This document shows positions 21,328 through 32,510 of a stretch of 64,000 bases of DNA, piece by piece. Source of the stretch: Byssothecium circinans (Eukaryota > Ascomycota > Dothideomycetes > Pleosporales > Massarinaceae); contig ML976981.1 of NCBI GenBank assembly GCA_010015675.1, positions 163,071 through 227,070 of the forward strand. Direction: 5' to 3'. The notes beneath the pieces were generated by a model. The model saw only the letters and a program-made list of their open reading frames with translations. It was not told where the DNA came from and searched no databases. Each line of letters starts with the position of its first letter. Position 1 is the first letter of the stretch. The position numbers were made by a program, and so were the translations under genes.

Positions 21328-22914
21328 TTACAATTGCCACTCTGTACACATAGATTGCAGAGTTTTAGCAGCTATTTCAGCTGCAGCCTTTTCTGCTTCC
21401 TTTTCTGCTGCTTTGTTGTTGTTTTGTAACGCTAAAAGATCTGCTGCCTATTTTGCTATCATGATTGTATCTATATCTGCAAAGCGTTGATTTAGGTCTA
21501 CCCGTATTCTCTTTCATGGCTGTTGAGGCTTAAGGGCCTCAAGTTGACTGTGTAGTCTTTTGTTCTCTGTTTCTAGCAGCGCTGCGCGTGTATTTGCAAG
21601 GGCAATTGCTTTACCTACTTTTTCAATAAGCTGATGAGCCTCGCGATGGATTCTCTGCCTTCCGTGTAGCTCTCGCTGAGCTATAAAAAGATCGCGAGGT
21701 CCGTGGGGGGTAGATAGATAGCTCTAAGCAGGTTAAGGTTAGTTCTGATAAGGTGGCGTAATAGGCCTCTAAGCTACTTGAGAGGAGTTGACTACCCACT
21801 TAATATTTAATGGACAGATGCCTGCAGTAGCCCATCTAGCTCGCACAACTCTCTCAGTAATCCCTTTCTCTCTAGCTGCGTGGTAGGCAGTAATAAAACG
21901 TTCCTTTCTAACAGGTGCTGCGTCATTAAGGTGGGATAGTTCTTGAATCTGTTACTGATAGAAACGCTTTACTACTAAGAAAACTAAGAGATCTAGAGGC
22001 TGTAGGACGTGCGAGGAATAAGTAGGTAAAAATAGAAGCTAAACTTTATTCTATTTATAGAGCCATAGGAATTCCAGGTCAACGTGGCTACCGTGGCCAT
22101 CTAAGATGAGCATCCTCTAACGATCGCGTGAGGGAGCTGTATCAGGTAGAAACACGCGCTGTAGCCACTCAGTTCTAATCGCATTAGATGTCCAGCCGTT
22201 CTATGAGGTTGTGTAAAGCCAGTCTGGAATAGTCGTAGGAAACTAGGTAGTCTGTAGGTTCTAGCCCTTAAATATCACTGCGCAGCGTAGTTTCTTGCCT
22301 ATAGCTAATACGCACTTAATTATAGATGCCCACTCGCGATTCTCTAGAGACTGATAATAAGCCTTCTTTTTCTGACTACTTATGAGTACTCTAGTGTTTA
22401 TACATACACCTAGGGCCTTCCCAGTCTCATCCATATTCCATGTATCCTTAGCCTGTATACCCAGCTCTATGCGCAGCCTCTCATAGTGCTGAAGAAACCC
22501 GCGTATCTGCTCCTGTGTTACTGCCTTAGCCCGTGAGGCCTCTATCTTTCTACCCACAATAGATGCGACGCGTGGGTTGCGCTTAATAAAGTAGGATATC
22601 CAATGTTTGCTAACAGGATTGTCGTCTCCATTCATCCGCAGGATTTGATTCGCCATTTCTCGCGCGCGCGCGTGGGAGGGAGGAAAAGCGCGTGCGTCTT
22701 CTTCAAGGATCCATTGTACGAGAAACTCCTCTTGTTATTGAGTTAATCGCTGCTGGTATACGTGGCTGTTTTGGCTGTTCTGTGTACCGCGTATACGCGC
22801 TGAGAGAGTAGACTGCGGCACATTGTACGCCTTCGCAGCAGCCCGTTGGCTAGGATAAACACCAGAAATAAGATCAGAGATAGCTGCTTGTATTGCTGCT
22901 TCGCGATTTTCCAT
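21328..22914 (-). pseudogene. broken Fot1/pogo-type transposase
   Basis: The frame starts at ATG 22914 and can be followed to a TAA at 21328-21330, with at least six in-frame stops: 22735-22737, 22261-22263, 22243-22245, 22201-22203, 22117-22119 and 22051-22053. The N-terminus is a psq-type helix-turn-helix (YPSQRAAAKAYNVPQSTLSAR). Next comes a CENP-B/Tc5-type HTH segment (NPVSKHWISYFIKRNPRVAS), then the DDE domain: DTWNMDETGKALG with the first Asp and LILDGHGSHVD with the second. Intact relatives are about 500-550 aa. Several stops could come from C-to-T or G-to-A change, as repeat-induced point mutation makes, but not all. It cannot encode an active enzyme. Confidence 0.9.
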
Positions 22915-22951
22915 TTTGGGTAGCTGAGTGTTGAGAAATCACGAGCGTTGA

Positions 22952-23016
22952 GAGGGGTGGCTGATTTCGAGAGGTGACCAAGAACCCCGGGTGATCAGGA
23001 ACCCGGTCGGCTAGCT
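22952..23016. repeat. right terminal inverted repeat of Fot1/pogo-like element
   Basis: 65 bp, perfect inverted copy of 21233-21297; followed by the TA duplication at 23017-23018. Confidence 0.95.
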
Positions 23017-23899
23017 TAGTACTTCGGGTGAAACGTGAAGCACTATTAAAGCGGCGGCCTGGTACGAAACGTAACGTCAAATCACCCACCCAAAAGACCC
23101 CCAGAGATGCACTTTATCATCACATCATGTCTCAAGACAGTTCTTCTTTGCCATGACCCTTACTCGGTGACATGTAGTGCATGTCCATCGGTGACATCGG
23201 CACAAGTCGTGCAAAGTGCCACCTACGATGAGTACATGTATCCCCATTTCCACTAGCAGCATGGTACTCGAGAAAGCCTCATTTCTTGGACCTCTGGTTG
23301 GAAATAAGACGTGTACGCATGCTCGAGCACGGCTTTGGGTGACACAGAATCCACAACCTTACTATTGATCCGAAATGTGAAGTACTTTGATCGCCATAAT
23401 GTACTCGGGTTTAACTATTTGACCACTGCTGCTGATCGCCCATTGAAACGTTGCTGCATACCCTTTCCACTCATCTCAAACTGTTGTTCCCATCTCAGCC
23501 TCGATATTGACATCGGATCCGCCGTAGGGAAGAAAGTGAGATTTGAGAGTGTGAGACAAGCGCACCTGTACACAATGTACGACAGCCAAATACCAGCGAA
23601 ATAGCTCCACTATGCCCGTTTCTTTGAAAATTGCTCCCTCCATGGTAAGGTTTGCCACTGTGGCTTCCCTTTCGAGCTACCATGTGCAGCTTCCTTTCGC
23701 AGCACCGCAAAGGTGACAGGCGTCATTTCCATCTACTTCACCTCGACCTTTCCTTCTCCGCATGAGATGTTGTGAGGTACAAATATTCGTTCGTCCCATT
23801 CCCTCCTCCACCCTCTCATCAATATCGAAGTGATCGAGCATCATTCAAGAGGGAGATCTTCAACAGCAACCCGCTACAACAACCATCACCCGGTCCACC
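23017..23899. other. intergenic region
   Basis: About 880 bp between the transposon and the DUF7907 gene. Open frames here start with GTG/TTG and show no domain. Probably promoter; nothing else seen. Confidence 0.4.
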
Positions 23900-24709
23900 A
23901 TGAAGTCCATCCTCGTCCTCGCGACGGCAGCTTTCACTTGCCTAGCTTCTGCTCAGTACTACGACGTGAACTCACCGCCGTTCCGCCTCTTCCTCAAATC
24001 GAGCAACTCCTCCCTCAATGGCACTGGTAGGCAGCTCTCTCGACTCATCTCCATACTGTCCTCCCAAATCTCGCTCGACGATCCATGGCGAGCAAAACAT
24101 GCTAACAGCCTTACAGCCATCGGAGCCTGCCATCAAGGAGCCGCAACCGAGGGCGCCTGTATAACCAATGAACGAATCACCGATCCCGTACAATCATACA
24201 CGACCTTCTACCATGCCACCTCCTCCAGCTCCTCCAACAACTCGACGTACGACGCCCCCGGCCTCCTCTACTGGAACCTGACCTCCAATATTGTCGCTCC
24301 ATCCTCGATGCGGTTCATCCAACGATGGACCTCCAAGTACGTAAACATCACCCCTTGGCTTCCACATACATCATCCCCCTCCGCCTTCCCTTCCATCGAC
24401 TTCCAACACCTGCTAACCTCACCGCCTCCTAGTCTCGCAACCCCCATCTTCCTCCCAGGCAATGCAAGCACCACCACCGTCCATTTCGCCAAGGACTGCG
24501 AAGAAATGTATCTGCCAAGGGGTCTGGACGACACGGTCAGTCCGCCGTCATGGCTCACGCCTAGCGTCTCGGAGAAGGTGCAGAGTTGGTATGTTTGCTT
24601 GACCAAGTTCTCGTACTTGTATACGACGCTGGAGTGGAAGGTTGGGGTTACGGGGGAGCCGCAGAATCCAACGTGTCAGAAGGTGTCGGTGTATCGCGTT
24701 TTTGTCTAG
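23900..24709 (+). CDS. secreted DUF7907-like protein
   Basis: Three exons, 23900-24026, 24117-24336, 24433-24709; 207 aa. A signal peptide (residues 1-18, ending LASA) is followed by YYDVNSPPFRLFL, the NGTAIGACHQGAATEGACI block completed across intron 1, LLYWNLTS, RWTSNLATPIFLPGN completed across intron 2, and a cysteine-containing C-terminus (WYVCLTKFSYLYTTLEW, then PTCQKVSVYRVF). I take this as the fungal DUF7907 pattern, from memory. Several NxS/T sites suggest glycosylation. Role unknown. Both introns (90 and 96 nt) are multiples of three without in-frame stops, so the unspliced message is also open (269 aa). Consensus TGCTAAC branch points before both acceptors favour splicing. Confidence 0.82.
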   Translation: MKSILVLATAAFTCLASAQYYDVNSPPFRLFLKSSNSSLNGTGRQLSRLISILSSQISLDDPWRAKHANSLTAIGACHQGAATEGACITNERITDPVQSYTTFYHATSSSSSNNSTYDAPGLLYWNLTSNIVAPSSMRFIQRWTSKYVNITPWLPHTSSPSAFPSIDFQHLLTSPPPSLATPIFLPGNASTTTVHFAKDCEEMYLPRGLDDTVSPPSWLTPSVSEKVQSWYVCLTKFSYLYTTLEWKVGVTGEPQNPTCQKVSVYRVFV

Positions 24710-25269
24710 ATTGGTGCGTGGGTGTTGCCATGGGGAAGGGACACTGTGGAATCTTGGTCTCTGCCGATGGTTGGGATTGTTGGGAGTGGGGTTTGGGCTG
24801 AGAGCGGATGCTGGTATCGTTGTGCGGCCTGTTTTGTAGTTTGTATTCTTCCAAACGCCGTCTTCGTTTCTTCAATAATGTTCTTCTCATACCTCCCCAC
24901 TGTCTTCTCTCTTCTATGCTGTGTATCCTTTCGCTATAGGGAAACTGTGGAAATGACGTGATCAAATCAAAAGTAAATTAGTATTCTATCTAATGACACA
25001 ACTTTCACGGTTTAGTTTGGCTGATTCCTGAGAATCGCTTCTCCTGCTCGGCTTCCGGGACGTCGTCGTAGAAGATATAGGCAGCTATAGTGTTGGTGAT
25101 GGAATACTTGCCCTGAGCATACGTGAGCAATAACTACTATTGGTAGCCAGATATGGGTATTATTACACAATCTATCGTATTCGCCGCCCACTTAATGACC
25201 TGAACGCCGCCTGTATCCCACGAACCCCACGGAATCCAACCGCATCGCTTCACTCCGCACAGTCCACGC
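24710..25269. other. convergent intergenic region
   Basis: 560 bp between the 3' ends of the DUF7907 gene and SEC22. Overlapping frames on both strands look like chance. No gene seen. Confidence 0.4.
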
Positions 25270-26148
25270 TTAGAAGAACCGCCACCAGATGAAGACGATT
25301 ATGATGAAAGCTAGACCACCAATCGGACCGTACTGTAGCGCTGTAAGCCTCCAAACAAGCCGCCGTCGTCACAGCAATACACTCACCTGCTTCAACAACA
25401 GCTCCCAGTTGATCCTCACAGCCGCCTTCTTATACTTCCGACTGTCTTCCCGCAGCCTGCTCGAGATATCGCCCATGCGCTCCAGACTGTCGCCGCGGTA
25501 CAGCAGATCCTCGATGTTCTTCGTCATGACCTTTGTCACATCTTTGAGTTCGTCGTTGAGCTTGTCTAGATTCTGCGACGCCCGCGAGTCTTGGTACGTC
25601 GCCTTGGTCTGCTGGATGTAGTTGTCGAAGCTCGAGAAGGCATAGGGTCGTAGGCCGGGCGCGAGGTATTTGTCAGGGCTGTAGACTTGGGTGAATTCTT
25701 TGTCAAGGTCGGAGAGGTAGGTGAAGGCGAGCTTGCGTGGGTACGAGCGGTCGCATATGCAGAGGAAGATGAGTTCGCCGCTGATGATGTAGCTGGGGGG
25801 TGTTAGTATGCGGAAGGTGGCATGGCGCACCCAGGCAGACCAGGATTGGAAGGGCGGTAGGGAATGCGTACTGGTATGTATATGCGCCGCTCTCTATGCT
25901 GGCTTGGGGTTCGGCGTTGCGATTCAGGCGGCGCTGGACAAGCTTGACTTTGTTCTTGACTTCGTTCAGGTCGGCGTCTGTCTGAGTTGCGTGAGCGCAG
26001 AGGTGAGTAGGGGGAGGAATGCTCGTACGTCTCCTGGATCCACTGAAGCCATCAGAATGGTGCCTGCCCACTGTTAGCCCAGCTCATGTTTCCTTTATGA
26101 GGGGGGTAGTATACCATCTAGCCGTGACACCGTGGTATGTCGAATCAT
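25270..26148 (-). CDS. SEC22: R-SNARE Sec22 (ER-Golgi vesicle transport)
   Basis: Five exons on minus: 26115-26148, 26029-26063, 25872-25981, 25387-25792, 25270-25332; introns 51, 47, 79 and 54 nt; 215 aa, the usual Sec22 length. The N-terminal longin domain starts MIRHTTVSRLDG and continues through QASIESGAYTYHY and ICDRSYPRKLAFTYL. The SNARE helix (about 130-190) includes NLDKLNDELKDVTKVM and the zero-layer Arg in IEDLLYRGD. A C-terminal anchor (GGLAFIIIVFIWWRFF) ends the chain. Sec22 acts in fusion between ER and Golgi with Bos1/Bet1/Sed5 partners and in retrograde traffic. Exons 1 and 2 are only 34 and 35 nt. The intron before exon 4 has a perfect TACTAAC branch point. Confidence 0.94.
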
Positions 26149-27355
26149 TGTGCTTTCTTTGGGCGTCTCTTTTCAAGCGATTGCGATGGGGGTGTGTATG
26201 CGAAGAAAATCGAAGGCGGGATTTATCTCCAGCAGAAGACGCGGGGTGTATAGAGGATACGTGGTCGGTGGTGAAGCTGTCGGCTTGCGGACTGTTGACT
26301 GCTTGCAGCACGGACCAGGCTGGCCACCACTCAAAATGACATCGCCAGGCTCATCACCCCATAAGTCGACTGCGACCATGACTGAATGGTTCCCTCGCTG
26401 AACAGCACACTAGCACACTAGCACACTCACAGTTGCACAGAAGTGACCCGGACCCCAAAGGCATTGCTGTGCGACTTCTGCTCGGATCAATATGCTCAGG
26501 AAACCCTTCGACTTACTCTCCCTCCGCCCTCCTTCTGTGCATCGAAGGCGCACTGTTTGAAAGACTCAAGCAAGCACAGGAAGATTCCGACGATAGATAT
26601 TGAGTCTTATTTCTCAGAAGCACTTCCTGTTGTTGTTGCTTGAGCCTAAACCCCCTTTGCTGCCTGGCACATCCGACCCTACTCTGACCGCCCTCACCAC
26701 CACAAACAATTGCTGTTTGGCCGAGGAAGCTGAGCAGATCAATAGTCAAAAATACTCACAAAGAGAAGGATTGGCGCTCAACCCGAAGAAGTTATATCCC
26801 TTGTTTGCACAATTGAACTGGCGTTAAGCCATCCGCTCTCGCCATGGCCCTTCCCGTGCGGTATGTCACGCCTCTCTTCATGCTTATAGTCAATTCCTCT
26901 ATCTCCTATGTATAACTACGTCACCTTAAACATCAATTCTTCTGGGTGCTTCTTTCCACGGCTCAACCTCCTCGGACCCCATCGTTCACTCCATCCAACT
27001 TTTCTATTGTACCCTCACTCCACCAATCATAGTCCAAGCCTGGCTCAGACGACCGTTCACCAGCGTTCGCCAGTGGGAGTCCTCGTTTGGCGAGCCCTGT
27101 TTCTATTCCTTCCTATTGTACGCCTTCTGTTGAAGACTTTTCTATTGAGACAATAGGCTTGGCACTACGTCCCGTCGCTCACAAAACCTCAGTTCCCCGC
27201 GTACTTCTCAGGATTTCCTTTCAAACTCTCAACAGACCAAAACTACAACCTCAATTTCCATCGCAACGCCTCCAGAAAGCGATTCTATACCTGTTGCGCA
27301 CTACCAACGCCAACAAGCACGACCAAAGACACCAACAAACAAGAAATCGTACAAA
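26149..27355. other. divergent promoter region, SEC22 / ASXH gene
   Basis: 1.2 kb between divergent genes. The half next to the ASXH gene is rich in C/T and C/A tracts typical of fungal 5' leaders. A short CTAGCACA direct repeat lies at 26410-26427. No convincing gene. Confidence 0.45.
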
Positions 27356-28204
27356 ATGTGCAGCCCAGTCACGGATTCCTCTCCCTTGTCGTCCCCTCCC
27401 TCTTCCATCGAAACCCCGCCCAGCGCTTGGTTCGGAAGTCGGGCTTCCAAAGTCACTCAAGAGAGTCCGCTTGCCTTGAAGAACAATGGCTCTGCAGTGC
27501 AACCCCTCAACGGCTCGACCGCCGCCGCAGCCATCAACCTTGAGGTCCCAGCCCCTGCCTCAACCGTCTCAACGAAGTCTACTTCGTCCAACTCGAGCAA
27601 GAAACGCGCTCTCGTGCAGACAGACGAGCAGCCAAATTCAATACCTCCGAAGAAGGCTAGGAAGACACCCCCACCAACATCCGCGTCCATGCCAGCATCC
27701 AGCCGTCCGTCTCGCTCTCGCAAGGCTCCCGAGCGCTTCGACAGCCTCCCGCAGGCGCCCAAGGGACCCGTACGTCCGCACAAGCTCCCGGCCAACAGCA
27801 AGGTCTTTGACCCCGAGTACATCACCACCAACCCCAGGTCACGCCTCGTCAGGACCGATGTCTACCACCTTCTCATCGCAGCCGAAGCTTGGACCTGTCT
27901 CACCATCCCGGAGAAGCGCGTGCTCTTCTCCAAGCTGCCCGCATCTCACGCCAACATCCGCCTCCTCAAGCAGATTGAGAACGGCGAGGTCGCGGAGACG
28001 ACTCGTCCCAAGGAATTCGGCGCCAACTTCAACCTGTTCAGGACCGATGTCGCCAAGTTCAAGGAAGAGCTGGAGAATGGGTACTTGACCAGGTCGTGGC
28101 AGGCTGATTCTGAGCGAGCTGTCATCGACCGTGCTGAGGGAAAGTTTGATGTTTGGAAGGCTGCCGAGTCGGAGATGTGGTGGGGTCAGAAGGGTGGTGA
28201 GTGA
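27356..28204 (+). CDS. Asx homology (ASXH/DEUBAD-like) domain nuclear protein
   Basis: Single exon, 282 aa, ATG at 27356. The N-terminal 150 residues are low-complexity Ser/Pro/Thr with basic clusters (SSKKRALVQ, PPKKARKTPPP, SRPSRSRKAPERF), consistent with a nuclear protein. The C-terminal part (about 150-270) has the Asx-homology pattern: TDVYHLLIAAEAWTCLTI, PEKRVLFSKLP, FRTDVAKFKEELENG and a final WKAAESEMWWGQK. In animals the ASXH/DEUBAD domain of Asx proteins activates the BAP1 deubiquitinase; in fungi the partners are largely unknown, so a chromatin role is only inferred. The stop is at 28202-28204, within a (GA)n run. Confidence 0.85.
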   Translation: MCSPVTDSSPLSSPPSSIETPPSAWFGSRASKVTQESPLALKNNGSAVQPLNGSTAAAAINLEVPAPASTVSTKSTSSNSSKKRALVQTDEQPNSIPPKKARKTPPPTSASMPASSRPSRSRKAPERFDSLPQAPKGPVRPHKLPANSKVFDPEYITTNPRSRLVRTDVYHLLIAAEAWTCLTIPEKRVLFSKLPASHANIRLLKQIENGEVAETTRPKEFGANFNLFRTDVAKFKEELENGYLTRSWQADSERAVIDRAEGKFDVWKAAESEMWWGQKGGE

Positions 28205-28221
28205 GAGAGAGAGAGAGAGGG
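28203..28221. repeat. (GA)n microsatellite
   Basis: GA dinucleotide run directly after the ASXH stop codon. Confidence 0.8.
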
Positions 28222-28776
28222 TGCCGAGTGAGCGGAATGAGCGAAGGAGAGAAGGATTCTCGGATTGCACTGTGGGCATTGATCTCGGGTGATGGATTTT
28301 GTGCGACGGCGTTTTATGGTGTCTTGATGGAAAGGTGCGGGTCATCTTCTGCAGCGTCACGGCATGGCTGTGATTCCACGCTAGTCGACGGACGGCATGT
28401 TTTGTGTAAGATTTTTGCTTGTTTTTTGGTGGACATTGTCAAGCTCGATTCCAGCACCGAGGTGCAAATCCTTCTAGCAGAGGGTTATTTCTATGCCGCG
28501 CTGTCCGGTGCGGTGGGAGATGGGTGACGAGATGGGTCTCGGTCACTAACTACTACTACTTGTTCGAAGACATCAATACTATGAATGAAATATCATCAAC
28601 GTGAATCTTGTTTGCTAGCTTGTTGGTGAATGACCCGATGGACTTCTCCTCTCCTGTGGACTGTACTGCTGGCTCTCTTGTGAAACGGGTTGCTGGCCGC
28701 ACCACCATGAGAAATACGAATACAACAAGATCTGTCAAAGCAAAGCAGTATCGTACCCATATATGTATGTTTCGAG

Positions 28777-28905
28777 GCTCTCGCATAGCAGGAAAAGCAG
28801 GATGTAACCCAGCTACCCAACCTTACTCTCGAAATGGTAAGACCCCGTCTTCTAAGCGGAAGTACTAGGCGCTGTATACCCCTTAAATGGGTTTTACAGT
28901 TACAG
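28777..28905. repeat. diverged dispersed repeat, copy B
   Basis: Related to 10371-10500 (see that entry). Copy B has more T and A at the differing sites (ACCCCTTAAATGGG against ACCCCTTGGATGGG; GGGTTTTACAG against GGGTTCTGCGG), as expected if it suffered more C-to-T mutation. Confidence 0.6.
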
Positions 28906-29442
28906 TGTCTATAGAGAGCGAGAGGCTTTTGACTTGCATCCTGCCGTACTTTTTCCGTGGCACGGAATCCGGGGGAGGGGTTGTGCCTTCTAGTTACCTG
29001 ACTGGCTCAACAACAGACGTTTATATCGACTTGTACGCTTTGCCTACCTTAGCGTACCTTAACGTAGTACGCCATCGACCACGGGTAGCGTCTAACATGT
29101 AAATATCACACCACCACCTTCCCCTGCTCTTTCCTTCCCACCCACTCACACTCACACCACCATCACCTTTACCCCCCGTCCCCCCCTTTCCATCACTAGA
29201 ACCCGCCAACTCACATTCTCGCACTCCCGATTCTACGGTATGTCTTCTGAATCGCATGACCTGCATCTCCTCTGCATCGTCTTCGCATGCACTACTCGCT
29301 TTAGGCGCCCGCACCCGCACTAACATACATACTGTCTTACGATATATTCACCGGTGGTGGTCTGATCGACCGGCGGGTGGGGGAGAACACCAGTTCGTTA
29401 GTCCCTACAGATCGTATGTAGATACTAGATACTAGAAGTCGC

Positions 29443-29513
29443 CATCGACATTGACATCGAAATCGACATTGACATCGAAATCGACATTGACATCGAAATC
29501 GACATTGACATCG
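29443..29513. repeat. 18-bp minisatellite, about four copies
   Basis: Near-perfect tandem copies of an 18-bp unit, ATCGACATTGACATCGAA, itself two related 9-mers. The copies are almost identical, which suggests recent expansion or active homogenisation. Confidence 0.9.
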
Positions 29514-29629
29514 TTATCATATCACCCCACCAACTATACTACCAACTAAAGCACATAAAGGTTTCGCGCAAAGCCGCAAACCGAAGGAAAACCCAAGGAA
29601 TAATAAAACAAAAGACAAAAAGAAAGAAT

Positions 29630-29760
29630 AGAGGCACACGACCTTCACACCACGCCACACCACACCACGCCACACCTCACCTCACCTCACGCTCCACACT
29701 CCACACACTCCACTCCACACCACACACTAACCTCACACTCCACACGGCACACGCGCGACC
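29630..29760. repeat. C/A-rich low-complexity tract
   Basis: Runs of CACACC, CACGCC, CTCACC and CTCCACA type repeats with strong strand asymmetry (almost no G). Non-coding. Confidence 0.7.
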
Positions 29761-30223
29761 CAACCCCACCCGTTTGCCCGGGACCCTCGCGGTTCGAGCC
29801 CCGTCGCACACAGACACAGACATAGACACAAGCGAGGCGAAGCGGTGGGATGGGCGGGAAGCGTGAGACGAGGGTTTGAGACGTGTTACATGTGGAGGGG
29901 GGATTTTACCTTTTCAGCTGGGCGGGTTGGGGTGCTTGCGTCACTTTGGTATCTTCAAAGTATCTCAGGACTGTCGGTATGCCGATTCAGAGGAGTGCAC
30001 GCACATATTTGTAGTCGCAGAAGTTGGTTTGAGGTGGGTTGTATTTTCCCAGAACAGGAGAACAGTCCTACTAGACTCCCATTTTGTACCTCGGTCTGTC
30101 CTCCATGGAAACTTACAACGGGTACCCCGTCGTCTATGACGTCTAACCGTAATCGTGTCCTTACATAATTTGTTCCTCCCATTCTGAACGTGCCGGTTCG
30201 ACACTCGTATAACGGGGACACAA

Positions 30224-32510
30224 TCACGAGGACGGGAGATCTGTCAGCCTCTCAATGACAGCGAACCGCTCTCTATCCTCAGCCGACAGAGCCGCGTTGC
30301 CCGGTCGATCGACGAGCACAGCATACATACCCGCAGCGTGCGCAGCTTCCGCTTCTGTAAACAAGACTGTCAGCAACAATGTCCCGATGGTTCACTCAAT
30401 CAGCGGTAAATGGTTGTGGGGTGTGCGCGGGATATTTTGATTGGAGCGATGTAGATAACTTGGAGGATCGACGTCTGCAAACGCGGACTTGGGTGCGAGG
30501 GTTGTTGTTGCGTATTGCGTAGATTAATTAAACGGGCGTGCACGATGACGGTAGGCGTTGTTTTTACCAAGCTGTTATTGCTCCGAAGAGGAAGCGAGCA
30601 AGGCGCATTGACTGTTGTCGGAGAGACGAAGGACCGTTGTCGTGGTGGAAGAAGGGTGGTTTTGCCATATTAATAGATAGGGCTGTGGCCCGGGGTGATG
30701 CAATCCCGTGGTTGGCTGGTTTCGTTTCATGTAGAGTTGGGATAGGGGGAACGCGGAATGGATATGACGACGTTGATGAATAGCAAAAGCGATAGGGGAG
30801 TCGAACATACCTTTGATATTATCTGTGAGGAATGTTACGCTGGCAGTATCTTCGCCGAGCTCTTTGCAGATCTTCTCATAGGAGCTCTTCTCTAGCTTAG
30901 GGCCCGCTGTTGTCGGGTCGAAGTGGGCTGTGAAGAGGGGCTTGAGGTCGCGTGTCGAAGATCCGTCTTTGACAACTGAGAAGAATTGCAACTGGGCTTG
31001 CACACTGCCGGAGGAGAAGATGGCTAGAGTCTTGCCGGCATGCTTCCAGGCTTCCAAGGTGGAAATCACGTCGTCGAAGAGCGGGGTCTTGAGCTCTCCA
31101 TTCTCATAGCCGGTTTTCCAAAGTTTGCCTATCGTGCTTGGTTAGTGTCCGGTAGTAGGATACGGTATAGCAGAGTCTGGTAACACTTTATTATTCTAGA
31201 TTGTGGAAAGTGCAGCGAGACTTGAATAACCATATGACATGAACGATAGATCGTAAGCAAGCAAAAGCAGCAAGGAAATGTAGTTATGGAGAATGATTGA
31301 GGCATATATTGCCGCGATAAGCATGAATGACGATGAAGTGAATGGGCTGACGATATGCGGACAGCTTAACATTTTTACGTCTGGGGAGGGGCGAATATCA
31401 CAGGGAGCCTTCCTCAGGCTTTTTCTACCCGCCTCAGTGGATTACGACGGGATTTTGACAAGTCGTGTATCAGAAGGATTGTCCTGATATCGCATGGAGG
31501 CTGGACAAACTAGCACAAAGAAACATGCTGGAATAGAGACCATGATAGAGCGCAAGGAAAAACATAGGCCCACCTTGAAGTTGCTTCAGATATGTGGCCT
31601 TGACGTCTCTCCGCGTCAGATCCTCCACATGAGCAAGCAGCGTCTCGGCATCCGGTCTTGTCTCTTGCGGGAACCCCGCGCCAACAATGAGGTCTTGGAA
31701 AGCCGGATCGTTCCACGAGTCGCGTGCTAACGCCGCGAGTCGGTTAAGTGCATACGGATACTAAACGTATCGTGAGTTCTGTGTTGGAGTTGATAGGCTC
31801 GTTGATGGTGTCGGCGTCGCATGGCAGACCAAAGAAGGCCGGGGATTGTGATGGAAAGTTCAAAGTTCAGGAAATCAGGACAGCGAAAACGGTAATGAGT
31901 GGCTTGATGGCTCCCAATTGGGACCAAGGGAATGGACGGCCGGGCCGACTGAGGTGTGAAGCTGTGTTGGTGGTGTTGATCTGTGGTCACACGCACCTCG
32001 ATGCGGGGGAAGGGGTAATGCTACGAAGAAGACGACCTATGACTGCGCATGAAAAGAACAGAGGAAGAGCTCACCAAGACATCTTTGACAAAGGAGATGC
32101 TGGAGATGGTGCCCTCTGCAAGTTACACAGCGCCGTCAGTATTGGTTTGTGCGACAAAGTTTGGCGGGGTCGAGACTCGAGAAGAACTTGTGGCGCAAAA
32201 GCTGGGGGTGCACGTTTCCGAACCAGAGTCGCGCAGTATCATCGGCAGGCTGCTGGCCAGAATAGAGCAGCGGCAGGGCAGGCTCAGGAGGTTGTGGGCT
32301 GACGGTTTCTGGGGAAATGCAGGCAGGTGATGAATGCCATGCCCGTCGCACAAGCTGATTGGACTCGAACCACGATGACCTTGAGCTGCGAGGGTTCCCA
32401 CGGATGAAGAAGAGTCTGGGAGATAGGAACCGCAGCAGATGTCACCTACCTATGTCGAGGAGGGCGACCTTTGACCCCGTCCAGCGGCCTTTGTCGAGAG
32501 AGACAGGCAT
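30224..32510 (-). CDS. UTR4: enolase-phosphatase E1 (methionine salvage)
   Basis: Five exons on minus: 32450-32510, 32075-32115, 31574-31760, 30811-31128, 30224-30354; 738 nt, 245 aa, the normal length. This HAD-superfamily enzyme enolises and dephosphorylates the 2,3-diketo-5-methylthiopentyl phosphate intermediate in methionine salvage. Motif I appears as ALLDIEGTISSISFV across the first junction (DxEGT, as in the E1 family), motif II as FSSGSVQAQ, and motif III/IV as LTDNIKEAEAAHAAGM, then VLVDRPGN. Joining the exons restores each motif exactly. All four introns are long for this window (334, 314, 445, 456 nt, against 45-100 nt elsewhere). I see no gene or repeat inside them. It is followed on the 5' side by 3.2 kb without a gene. 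Confidence 0.92.

Larger units (their letters stand above)
21233..23016 (-). mobile_element. Fot1/pogo-like Tc1-mariner DNA transposon, degenerate
   Basis: A 1784-bp element with perfect 65-bp terminal inverted repeats (21233-21297 and 22952-23016, both beginning AGCTAGCCGACCGGG when read inward) and TA target-site duplications at 21231-21232 and 23017-23018. It carries one minus-strand transposase pseudogene. The TA duplication and CENP-B/DDE-type transposase place it in the pogo branch of Tc1/mariner, as in fungal Fot1 elements. Confidence 0.92.
28205..30223. other. gene-poor region rich in simple and dispersed repeats
   Basis: 2 kb between the ASXH gene and the 3' end of UTR4. It contains a (GA)n run, the second copy of the dispersed repeat (28777-28905), a minisatellite at 29443-29513 and a C/A-rich stretch at about 29630-29760. 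The open frames here are short and unconvincing. Confidence 0.5.

Noticed and set aside
23311..23604. 97-codon plus frame downstream of the transposon
   Set aside because: Starts at GTG and shows no signal peptide, domain or splice support.
29770..29805. tRNA-like GGTTCGAGCCCC segment
   Set aside because: Only the T-arm resembles a tRNA; no matching acceptor stem, D arm or anticodon arm can be folded around it.
32345..32400. tRNA-like GTGGTTCGAGTCC segment on minus inside a UTR4 intron
   Set aside because: B-box-like sequence only; no complete cloverleaf found by eye.
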